A stretch of DNA of 64,000 nucleotides from Porogramme epimiltina (lineage: Eukaryota > Basidiomycota > Agaricomycetes > Polyporales > Polyporaceae): positions 1-64,000 of the forward strand of contig FTLJ01000281.1 of NCBI GenBank assembly GCA_900155495.1, read 5' to 3'. Of the stretch, positions 55,027 through 64,000 are shown piece after piece (positions within the stretch are counted from its first letter, which is position 1; each line of letters starts with the position of its first letter). Position numbers and translations under genes: made by a program. Below the pieces are notes generated by a model. That model had not been told where the DNA came from. It worked only from the letters and a program-made list of their open reading frames with translations, and did not search any database.

Positions 55027-58000
55027 TTATCGTCGCAACATTGGTCCGAGCTGTCAAGGGTGTCACGAACGAAAGTGGCGGCAAATGGTGATGAGATACT
55101 CACATTCTGACGTTGCTGCTTGAGCCAACTTGTAGGTTCCGGTCGGCTTTGCTGTCTCGCGTATCCAAGCTGTTCTCTTGCTGTGCGCATGCCTTGTGCA
55201 TGAATAATGCTGAGCATAAGTGTGGTTTCTCTGCCGTATCGGTTGACGGCCTCCGCGGTGAGACGCTGGTAAAGCAACGTCAGCATCCCGCACTGGCCCG
55301 TGTAATCTCGCCCGAACCTTCTGGCGAGCGATATCCTCCTCCAGGATCTTGATTTGGGAACGGAAGCTGTTCTCGGCTTCGTCGAACGCACCCTGGTTGG
55401 AAGTCAATACCATTCCGGAAAGGACCTGAGGCAAGACTCTTACCGAAGGGATTGAGTTGACGCTCTTCGCATGCTCCTCCTTGAACAACTTGTCTTGCTG
55501 CTTGATGAACTACGAGAGGGCGGGTTAGCCGATGGTGTTTCTGAAACGACCATGCTTGAAATACGCACGGTCTTCGCCTTGGTGAGCTTCTCTTGGGCAG
55601 TCTTGTACTGTTCCTTGAGGCTGATGTTCTCCTCGTGGAGGCCCAGCATCTTCTGCCTGATATCCTCGGGAACGTCCTTGCCTGAAAGGGAGGCGCGGAG
55701 ATCACTGAGAGGAAAGTAGTCAGAAAGATGGTCATCGCGATGTCAGCTAAACCCCTACCCGATAGCACGCTCGCGCTGAAGCATCCTGTCCCGCTGGTCG
55801 ATACCCTCGCTCTGGAGGTTGACCTTCTCGAGGAGTAGACCGTTGATTTGCTCAAGTTGCATCTTGTTCTTGTCCGAAAGCTCCTTGATCTGCTTCCGTA
55901 GACGTTCGACTTCGGCCTCAAGTTCGACCTTGTCTTCGTTTACGGACTCGCGGAGCGTCTTGAGGATGTCAAGTTGGTCGCGGTTCACGAGCGTCACTAC
56001 ACACATATGTTGGTGAACAGACAGGTCACATGCAAGAAATTTGAAGATAGCGTACAGTCAGACTTGGCAATGGTGAGTTCCTTGGACATCGAGTCGAACT
56101 TGACTTCGAGCTCAGTATGCTCATTCCTAAGCTTGTCTAGCTCGTCGACGGTCTCATTCAGGCGTTGGCGCAATGCAATAGCAGCCTCCGCGCTGGTGAA
56201 GAGATCAGGTAACAGCTTACAATATGAACAGAGATCACGCACCCATCGCCCATGGACTTGCCACTCCGGATCTCCTCGAGATCGTTCTGCAGGATGAGCT
56301 TCTCGCGATGCGCAGCAAGGTAGTCAGCCTCATATCGGGCCTTCATGCGGTTCGCGTCTTCGAGCAGGTTCTCCAACACGAGGACGCGACTGGCGTCCGC
56401 CTCGTTCTTGCGCACCGCCTCGAGCTCCCGTTGCAGCTTCCGCACCTGCAGCTTCAGGTCCGTCATCGTCGTTCCCGTGATGGCCGAATCAAGCTCCTCG
56501 CCAAGACCCGCGACATCCTCGTCGACGTCGACATCGCCGCCTGCCTCGCCCGCACCCAACAGCTCCGCCTCGGTGAATTCCGTCATATTCCCCGCGGGTG
56601 GTCCATCTGCAGCCGGACGTGCTCGCGAGGCCGCGACAGGGCGCTGCGAGGTGAGCTCGAGCTCGCGCACTCGCTCTTGGTAGAGCTCGAGGGTCTCGGA
56701 GTCCTTAGCGCGCTCCTCCTGCGTGACCTTCAGCTTTGTCTTGGTCTGGTCAAGCTCGAACTTGAGCGTGTCGATCTCCTTGCTGCGTGACGAGGCCCTG
56801 GTCTCCAGCTCTGCAATCTGCGACTTGTACGACTCCATAAGGGGCTTGAAGGCCGCAACCTTGCGGTATTCTTCCTCGAGAGCAGCGTTCTTATCGACGA
56901 GGTCCGCGTTTTGCTTCTCAAGACCCTGCAAACTTGTCAGTCGGCTGTACGGATAAGTTACATAGCAGGAGCTGTACCTTGACTTGTTGGCGCATGTCAG
57001 CAGCCTCTTGCAGCTTCTTCTTGTACTTCTCCATGACGTTCTCCGTCTTCTGAAGTTTGTCTGCTGCATGCCGGTATCTTGCAGAGGCGTTGGTTAGCGT
57101 TTCTTCACTCCGAGCACGATAGGAACTTACTCGTCGAGCTGGTCCTTCAGTCGGATAGCTTCATCCGCCCTTCCCTGAAGCTCATCGATCTTCCGCGTCA
57201 GATCCGTGACCAGCACCGTCTGCTTGTCCAGCTCCGACTCCGCTACAGCAAGATTGTCCTCGCTCTTCTGGCTGGAACCCTCCTTCAGTTTCAGCCCAGA
57301 AGAGCTAAAGCGGGGACCCTAATCATACTCACATGTCAGCCCGCAAGCGGTCAATCTCGCCACGAAGCATAGCGTCGCCCCGGGTGTCGACCCTCTTGCT
57401 GTCCGCTTCGCGCTGGGCCTGCCGCATTTGCGAGATCGCGTCGTCCTTCTCGGACACTGCATCGTCGTAGTTGGTTTGCAGTGTTCGGTGCTCCTCCAGA
57501 AGAGCTTGGTAAACCTTCTCCAGTGTCTCCTTCTCCGAGAGTATCCTGCTCCGTTCCGATTGAATCTGGTAGTAATGGTCGTCCCTACAACCGAGAGCGA
57601 CGGTTAATAGAACGCACGACTTATGGTCGAAGCACAGTACGCACTCGGTCATGCTAACTTCAGCTCCGGCATCGGAGGAGCTCCTCGCCTTCGCCATGAT
57701 CTACACACGAAGGCGCGGTAGGCACATGCACACTTGCCACAAGCGGCGGCACTCACCTGCTCAATGACCCGCATGAGGGAGTGTTGCTCCGACTCCGTCA
57801 ACCGCTGTATCCGCTCGATAATCTCCTTGTTGTTCTCGCATTGAACGGCTATGGCGATGGTCAAGCGGCACATTATAAGAGTTGCATTGACATTGTAGTC
57901 CTTCGCAATCCCCTGCAAGTCGGGCACCTCCAGAGCACTTGTGGGCTGGTGCAGCACCTCGGAGAAGTATTGGGTCATAAGCCTGTACAATCTCTTGAGC

Positions 58001-58263
58001 GAGCTGAACCTCAGGACCCAATTGTCAGAGGGCTGAGCTGATGGTCTTGAGGGCTGACGGAAGTACTCCGTATCACTAGGGAGCGGGTTAGTCGCGATAC
58101 AGTTGTATGGCAGAATGGTTGGCACCCACACGATGGAGAGGATCTCAAACAATGCCGCGCCATCGGACAGGTCTCCAATAGTTGTTACAGGGCGGGCGAG
58201 GTCGAAAGTGGCAAAGTACGAGAGGAAGGCATTGAGCTCCTTCTTCTGGGAGTCGACGGACAT
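55027..58263 (-). CDS. HOOK family microtubule/dynein adaptor
   Basis: Hook proteins link early endosomes to dynein (HookA in Aspergillus, Hok1 in Ustilago). ATG at 58261-58263 (MSVDSQKKELNAFLSYF). The N-terminal Hook domain, a calponin-homology-like fold, spans roughly residues 1-160: IGDLSDGAALFEIL, NWVLRFSSLKRLYRLM and IAIAVQCENNKEII. From about residue 180 to 700 the protein is coiled coil, encoded at about 57640-55440 with heptads such as LEKVYQALLEEHRTLQTNYD and VELEAEVERLRKQIKEL, and an acidic patch (GDVDVDEDVAGLGEELD). The C-terminal region includes MLTLLYQRLTAEAVNRYGRE and SWLKQQRQN. A GTGAGT donor then joins a last short exon, LGPMLRR, and TAA at 55027-55029. About 850 residues over a dozen exons. 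Confidence 0.88.
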
Positions 58264-58616
58264 AGTGGTGGATCCAATTCTAGTATGAAGGACGTGGGGT
58301 ATACGCAAGCCAAGTGTGGTATGAAAGAAAGTCTAGGCGAGGGGACGGAGGAGTTCCCCGCGGTCGTGAGCGAGTCGTGCGCGTGAATGAGAACAGCCGA
58401 ATGCAAATCCAAAACTAGCAGCTGGTCGCGCCGCGCCGTCGTCACTTGGACTCAGACCCTCGGGTGCCGGGAAGCGTCCCGCGCGCGCGCCTGTGTCGTG
58501 AGTCTACCTTCCCTAGACTCCTTCACCGCCGCCATGCCCAACGCCCATTCCGCCGACATATTTCAACTGCTCTCCTCAACATCACCCCCCAAACTACCTC
58601 CACCTCTCCGCTGACC
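58264..58616. promoter_or_regulatory. Bidirectional promoter, HOOK / RNA cyclase
   Basis: The 353 bp separating the divergent ATGs at 58263 (minus) and 58617 (plus) must contain both promoters and leaders. It includes a C/T-rich stretch before the cyclase start and an alternating GCGCGC run near 58480. No TATA box is evident. Confidence 0.5.
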
Positions 58617-59897
58617 ATGGCCTCCATTGAACCTCTTGAGATCGACGGCAGTGTCCTCGAGGGCGGCGGCCAACTGCTCCGCATTGCAGTCGCGCTTTCC
58701 GCCTTGCTCTCTCGCCCAATCTCAATCAAGAACATACGCGCGAATCGCAAACCTCCGGGACTAAAGAACCAGCATGCAGCAGGTGAGCCGTATCCCCAGT
58801 GTACGCTGTGCGCAGATTGAGTATTGCGACAGGTCTCCGCCTCGTCGCCGAGATCTGCTCCGCACACCTCGAGGGCTGCGAGATCGGGTCCAGCACGGTC
58901 CTCTTCCACCCCCAAACACCACCCCAGCTCTCCAAAAACTACCTCGCCAACCCGGGCACCGCCGGCTCCGTCGCGCTCCTCCTGCAAGTCTCCCTCCCCT
59001 GCCTCCTCTTCGGCGCGCCCTCCGCGGCGCCCACCCACCTCACCCTCCGGGGCGGGACGAACGCCGCGCACGCGCCGCAGATCGACCACACGCAGCACGT
59101 CCTCCTCCCCTTCCTCCGCGCGCACTTCGCGCTTGCGCCCGACCTCCGCGTCGTCAAGCGCGGGTACTACCCCCGCGGCGGCGGCGAGGTGCGCGTCGTC
59201 GCGGCGGGCGCCGCGCCCGGGCCCCTCCCCGCCGTCGCGGACCTCACGCGCCGCGGCGAGGTACGCGTCGTGCACGGGCGCGCGTACGTCGCGGGCCTCC
59301 CCAGGGGCCTCGCGGACACGATGCGCGCCGCGGCTGTGAGCGCGCTGGGCGATGCTGGTATCCCCGCGGGGCGCGTCAAGATCGAGGCCGTGCGGGACAA
59401 GCCTACTGATTCCGTCGGGAGCGGGTCGGGCATCGTCTTGTGGGCAGAGACGTCGGAAGGCTGCGTGCTCGGGGGGAGCGCCTTGGGGAAGACGGGTCTC
59501 GATCCGGCGGACGTGGGGCGAGACGCTGCTAAGGAGCTCATCAGCAACCTCGCGCACGATGGGTGCGTAGACGAGTACATGCAGGTCAGCTATTATGGTC
59601 AGCCTTTGGGCCCAACGGGAAGCTTATGGGCGCGCGATACAGGACCAGATGATCATCTTCCTCGCGCTCGCGCAGGGGAGATCGAAGGTCAAGACTGGTC
59701 CCTTGACCCTCCACACAAAGTGCGTGCGCCGCCCCTCTTCCCCTATCGGAATCCAAAGTTGACATTCGAACACGTCCAGGACTGCCATCTGGGTTGCTGA
59801 GCAGCTGTCTGAGGCGAAGTTCCACGTCGAAGAGACAGAAAGCGGGGCGACCATCGAGTGTGACGGCATTGGCTACGTAGCCCCCCTCCGTACATGA
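58617..59897 (+). CDS. RTCA: RNA 3'-terminal phosphate cyclase
   Basis: Converts an RNA 3'-phosphate to a 2',3'-cyclic phosphate using ATP through an enzyme-AMP intermediate, in RNA end metabolism. ATG at 58617 in good context; TGA at 59895-59897; about 375 residues over four exons. It opens [20 protein letters not shown], the cyclase N-terminal signature, then [78 protein letters not shown] and [32 protein letters not shown] and [13 protein letters not shown] follow. The histidine in LHTKT lies at the position of the AMP-accepting His of bacterial RtcA and is conserved. The middle (58.9-59.4 kb) is extremely GC- and CpG-rich, with Ala/Arg/Pro-biased codons. RTCA rather than the ribosome-biogenesis paralogue RCL1 is indicated because the catalytic His is present. 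Confidence 0.9.
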
Positions 59898-61051
59898 CGC
59901 CCTAGCTCCAGATCGGTCTAACCCATTGCCTTTGAACGCCTCCGAGAGCTCTCGACATCCCTCGCCGGAGACACATCATACCGCGAAGCCCCGGCACATT
60001 CACTCACCACGTTCGAGGCACCGGTTTCACCGTGCGCGCCCCATGTCGGCGCCAGGCTCAGCTAACTTCCTCCAGATTAACTTTCAGCTTCCCGACAATG
60101 GAATCGCTTCTCCAGTCTCGCCCCCGCTCTCCGGCCTCAGGACCAGGCCAAATCTTGCCGCGCGCAGCGCGTCAAATGATTCACACCCCTCCGGAACCGA
60201 GGGCGTGTGCGCCCCAGAGCCAGAACCGCCGCGTATGACTCCTCCGTTGTGCGCAGGTGTGTCCGGGGGTGGGGTGGGGGAGCCGCGTCCTGATTCTCGG
60301 AGCCGCGTTGTGTGTCCCGTCGACGCCGCGCTATCTGGGACCTACATGGGCCCATAGCTCGCGCAGTTGTGGGTGTTCCGTCGAGTCATCCCGGTGTCAG
60401 TCCGGCTACCTTGCGCGCGTCTGGGATGTTCCATATTCCTATTTAAGGTTTATGTGCTTGGCGCTCTAAGCGACAACTCGACAGCTTCAGCACCATCACG
60501 CACACGGTCTAACAGCGTCTGAGGGGGACATATGACGTATGCAATTAGGGTTCTCGGCGCCGACGGTACATGTCGGCGGCCTCCGGTTTCGGTCAGCTAC
60601 TCATACATGGGGGAGAACTGCTCCCGACACAAAAACAACGAACGGTCATCCATCATCCCGTAACGAACCATGAGAAAAGACAGTAGTGAAAGACAAACAA
60701 CGCCCACTAGCGCCGCGTCGGGCGCGGGACGGGGGCGCGGCTCGCACGCGTCGGGACGGGACGCCGGCGCGACGGAGCAGCAGGACGCGCCCGGATGAGG
60801 GGTGCGCTGATGCCCATCGCGCGCGGAATGGTCCGGTGCGCGACGGGCCTAAAGGACAGACGAGAGGTGGTGGTGATGGTGGTAGAGACAGACGTAGACC
60901 CAGCGAAAAGAGGAACGAGGCCCGAATAACCGACGAGCGTAAGTAAGGCGGAGGGGAGGGGCGTGCACGAGCGGAGGGGGCGTCGACGGTCGTGAGGGCG
61001 CGTGAATCCGTAAAGGAGAGAGGAGGACGTGGCGGCGGCGTCGCGGCACGC
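59898..61051. other. Convergent intergenic region, RNA cyclase / AgtA-like gene
   Basis: 1.15 kb between converging genes, longer than expected for two 3' UTRs. It contains a CTATTTAAGG element near 60440 without any following ORF. An Arg/Ala-rich GC-biased stretch at 60650-61050 has no protein features on either strand. Confidence 0.4.
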
Positions 61052-63391
61052 TCACCACACAAGGGTGAACAGGGCGGTGAGCGCGCCAGCCGCGAGCGCG
61101 ACCGGGGCGGCGAACCGCGACGGCGTCGCAGGCGCCGAGTTGTCGGACGCCTGTGTGCCCTTCTCCGACGTCGTGGAAGCGAGCGTGTGCCCGCAGAAGC
61201 CGGAGCCGGTAAGCGACGAGTCGGGGAGGAGGATGACGGGGACGCCGCCGGCCGCGTAGTCCATGACGATCGTCCCGTTGCTGCCGACGGCGTATTGCTT
61301 GCACGTCAAAATGCTATGAGGACCGGGTTCAGCAGGCGCGCTCTCGGAGGAGAATTTGGCGGTGCTTACTCGGTTGTGGAAACACTGTTCGCCAGCGGTG
61401 TGTTGGCGGCGATGCTAACGTTCTGGGGCTATGAGGCCATGAGCCGAGGTCCCCGAATGCTGGGTGGAAGCACTTACAGGTGAGCCGATGTTGGTCAAGA
61501 TGGTGATGATATCGCCCTTCATGAACACGATCCCGTTGTCAGTTGAGCTGAGCACCTCCATCGGGGTTGTGACCCATGATGAAGTGGTGTTGATCATAAA
61601 GTTACGCAGCTATTCGAACTCTGTTAGGACGTCGAATTTGGTTGAGAGAAAATACATGCCTGGTTCAGCTTCGTGATCATGCCGTAGCTGGTCGTGTTTT
61701 GGTACTGTGATGGCCAGAGAGGTTCACGGTTGTACTAAGAGTATCAAATTGAGCAATGCAGAGCGTTTCCGAGTGTGATTCTCTTACGGGGTCAGAGTTC
61801 CCGTGGAAGCCTTGCTCCTGTCCGTAGTACAGGATCGGGATCCTGATGCAGTGGTTAGCGCGCGGAAAGCGCTCGATGTCTGAGAAGCGCTCACCCGTCA
61901 GACATAAAGTTGAAGATCATGGCGTTCCACATGCTCTGGGGGTCAACAGAGAGGTTGGCCCAACGAGGGACATCTTGGCACTCCAGGAAGTTACCGAGGA
62001 GAGTTGGGTCCTAAGGAGGATGTCGATGTATCAGCAAATGTCTCACGGTTGCGTCTCAAATGCCTTATTCACCGCCGACTTCTGCTTCACTTGACCAATC
62101 ATGTCCACAAGAGCGCTCATGTTTTGCGGTCCAGGAATCGAGAAGGCGCTGACCAAGGCGTTGTACACAGGATAGTTCAGGATGGAATCAAGGGATTTAG
62201 ATCCTTGCCACTGGAGCGCTTGCCTAGAAGTACCAAATAAATGCATGCGCCTTCCATGTGAGACCGGGGCCACTCACCCTGCATCCGCATCGAACACCTC
62301 GCCGATGCAGAACACGCCAGCGGCGCCGCAGAACTGCGGCCAGAATTCCATGTCCACATGCCTGGTCGCCTTTAGGACTCGGTCTATTTTTGGCATCAAT
62401 TCAATCACTCACTTCGCAGCTATAGAGGGTAGGAGGGAGCGATGAGTCTCACGCGACCGCCATTTCCATGACAGATGGAAATCTTACCATCAATACGGAG
62501 ACCGTCAATGTTGAATTCGCTAACAAGGGCCTTGATCCAGCTCTGGTACGCGGAGACCACATCTGGATCCTGGGTGTTGACATCGGGTAGGGTGACATTC
62601 AGGTCGCCGAGCCAGCAGTTTTGCTCGCTGGTGGAGTTGCCCCACTGAATCGGGCAATACGAATGGTATTGTGACTAGACCGGTACCAGTCAACAAAGTT
62701 AGACCGAAGCATGAGGATGCAATGTCGGGGAAAACTCGCCTCGTCCTTGAACATGTACGTCGAGAGATCGGGCTTCGTGCTCAGCGCCATGACGTTGTTG
62801 ACGACGACGTCGACCATGAGGTACCTAGCGATGTGTCAGGTGAGTATTCAGCGGCGATGTGCGGCCGGCGAGGGAAGCTCGCGTACATGCCACGCCTGTG
62901 GAGCTCGTCGGACAGGGCCTTGAGGTCGTCGGCCGTACCGAACTTGGAGTTGAGCTGAGTAGCGTCCGCAATCCAGTAGCCGTGGTAGGGGTCTCCGTAG
63001 GGAGTCCGGGGCCCCTCATAGTTCTGAGAGACTGGGCTGATCCAGACTTTGGACGAGAACATCAAGTCAACAACGGCGCGAGGCAAGGATCGTTGTGGCG
63101 GGACGTACTCGCGGTGAAGCCAGCATCTTGGATGTAGTCGAGGTTGTCCTTGATGGTGTTCCATGTACCACCACACCATGTCTGCTTGCCGGGGTCGCAC
63201 GCAGTAAGATCAGCTCCCGCAGGGAGCGCGTAGCGGTCGGTGATGATCCTAGGGACGCGTTCGGAGAAGTTTGAATGTGGCGGGGAAAATGGGACTCACT
63301 GGTATATCGAACGTTTTCTCCATTCTTCGGCGGTGGCTGCGAAGGCCGAGGAGAAGAGGGAAAGGGCGAGGAGGACGGGGAGGAGCTGCAT
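61052..63391 (-). CDS. GPI-anchored GH13 alpha-glucanotransferase (AgtA-like)
   Basis: Cell-surface GH13 enzyme, about 575 residues over a dozen exons. ATG at 63389-63391 gives a signal peptide (MQLLPVLLALSLFSSAFA), then EEWRKRSIYQIITDRYAL and CDPGKQTWCGGTW. Region II, GLRID followed across two introns by AAKHVD, keeps the nucleophile Asp, and region III, CIGEVFD, keeps the acid/base Glu. Region I reads DVVVNNV (62794-62811) with Asn for the usual His. Region IV reads FLECQD (61972-61983 encodes ECQD) with Gln for His, keeping the Asp. The same two His losses are known for Aspergillus AgtA/AgtB, 4-alpha-glucanotransferases linked to cell-wall alpha-glucan. The C-terminus has a Ser/Thr-rich stretch and a hydrophobic tail (PVALAAGALTALFTLVW), a GPI signal. 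Transferase rather than amylase activity is inferred. Confidence 0.87.
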
Positions 63392-64000
63392 GTTGAGAGG
63401 TATACTGGATGGGTATGGTCAGCGCATGCAGCGGGGGGCTTGAGGCCTTGCGGTGGAAGGAGCGGCGGATTAAAGAAGGTGGGCTCAGCGTTGGCTGAGG
63501 GGGCAGTGGCTGGGGCCGGGAGGGGAGGGGGCGGAGAGAAGAGAAGGCTGGGTTGCCGAGTGGGCGCGGGGAGAGAAGGCCTGGCTGGAGGCAGAGGCGG
63601 CGGCGGGGGAAGCAGACGGGACCGGCCGGCTGACCAGGCTGACCTTGTGGGCGACGGCGACGGCGATGGGGTGCGGCCGCGGTCGGGCTGGGTGGCCAGT
63701 TAAAATATGGCCGTTCACAGCCGTTAACCTTTCCGCCGCCCGCGTGCTTCCATCTCGGCTGTCCCGCGGCCGGCAGCAGTGGCTGGCTGGCAGTGGCTGG
63801 CTGACCCTGGCTTCCCCGGATGTCGTCGTCGGTGATCGACCCCGATTGCCTTTCGCGGCCTTTCGCACCCAGCTCGTGGCACGCCATCACCTCACTGCCA
63901 CAGCTCCACCACGTCGTCTACCCCGCACAAACGCTCGTCCCCGACGCCAGACACGCCACTGTACCCCACCCGCCGCTAGCCATATCCTGTCACCCCCAGC
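63392..64000. other. Upstream region of the AgtA-like gene
   Basis: 609 bp to the right window edge, purine-rich on the plus strand near the gene. A tandem copy of TGGCTGGCAGTGGCTGGC-like sequence occurs near 63775-63805. A CCCCGG site (63816 region) fits the CreA consensus SYGGRG on the minus strand, but one short match means little. No gene is recognised. Confidence 0.35.

Noticed and set aside
58523..59557. 344-codon minus-strand frame opposite the RNA cyclase gene
   Set aside because: Arises from the CpG-rich block. The plus strand carries all cyclase motifs.
60646..61062. 138-codon minus-strand frame downstream of the AgtA-like gene
   Set aside because: Pro/Arg/Ser-biased translation of GC-rich 3' sequence, with no recognisable protein features.
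1..64000. CRISPR arrays, operons or prokaryotic defence systems
   Set aside because: The sequence is clearly eukaryotic and intron-rich. No regularly spaced repeats were seen.

Overview
The window comes from the nuclear genome of a filamentous basidiomycete, most likely an agaricomycete. Almost every gene is broken by many short (about 50-70 nt) GT-AG introns, genes sit on both strands at roughly one per 2.5 kb, and the gene content is fungal: a SurE-type secreted phosphatase, a BAHD-like acyltransferase, a DUF6533-type seven-helix membrane protein, an AgtA-type GPI-anchored GH13 enzyme and expanded F-box families. I see no rRNA, tRNA, CRISPR array or intact transposon. Start, stop and key motifs were read directly; most internal exon boundaries were inferred by eye, so each CDS is given as its genomic span including introns.

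Layout. 1-522: end of a fasciclin (FAS1) protein cut by the window edge. 818-8891: five minus-strand genes (type B carboxylesterase/lipase, MOD5 tRNA isopentenyltransferase, PRP38 splicing factor, SurE-like phosphatase; the FAS1 gene converges on them). 8892-10996: gene-poor gap. 10997-19548: plus-strand genes for an Rco1-like double-PHD protein, a BAHD-like acyltransferase and a phosphoglucomutase/phosphopentomutase. 19657-24637: MCM-binding protein, an F-box protein with a striking nested hairpin in front of its start codon, and a small unrecognised protein. 25306-32557: the CCR4-NOT scaffold NOT1. 32859-38744: a large alpha/beta hydrolase and a DUF6533-like membrane protein, both minus. 39456-43377: a sugar-porter MFS transporter and a Cdc50/Lem3 flippase subunit. 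45414-54882: four tandem F-box paralogues that share intron positions. 55027-63391: a HOOK protein, RNA 3'-phosphate cyclase (divergent from HOOK across 353 bp) and an AgtA-like alpha-glucanotransferase.

Most genes are housekeeping and functionally unrelated to their neighbours: mRNA decay (NOT1), splicing (PRP38), tRNA modification (MOD5), RNA end repair (RTCA), replication/cohesion (MCMBP), chromatin (Rco1), sugar metabolism (PGM), lipid flipping (Cdc50) and endosome transport (HOOK). The accessory, fast-evolving parts are the four-gene F-box array, the isolated F-box gene with its structured leader, the unknown protein at 23.9 kb and the membrane protein at 37-38.7 kb. The best leads are the nested and possibly switchable hairpin at 22219-22283, the possible one-nucleotide exon in the same gene, the F-box array, and the loss of both active-site histidines in the GH13 enzyme.
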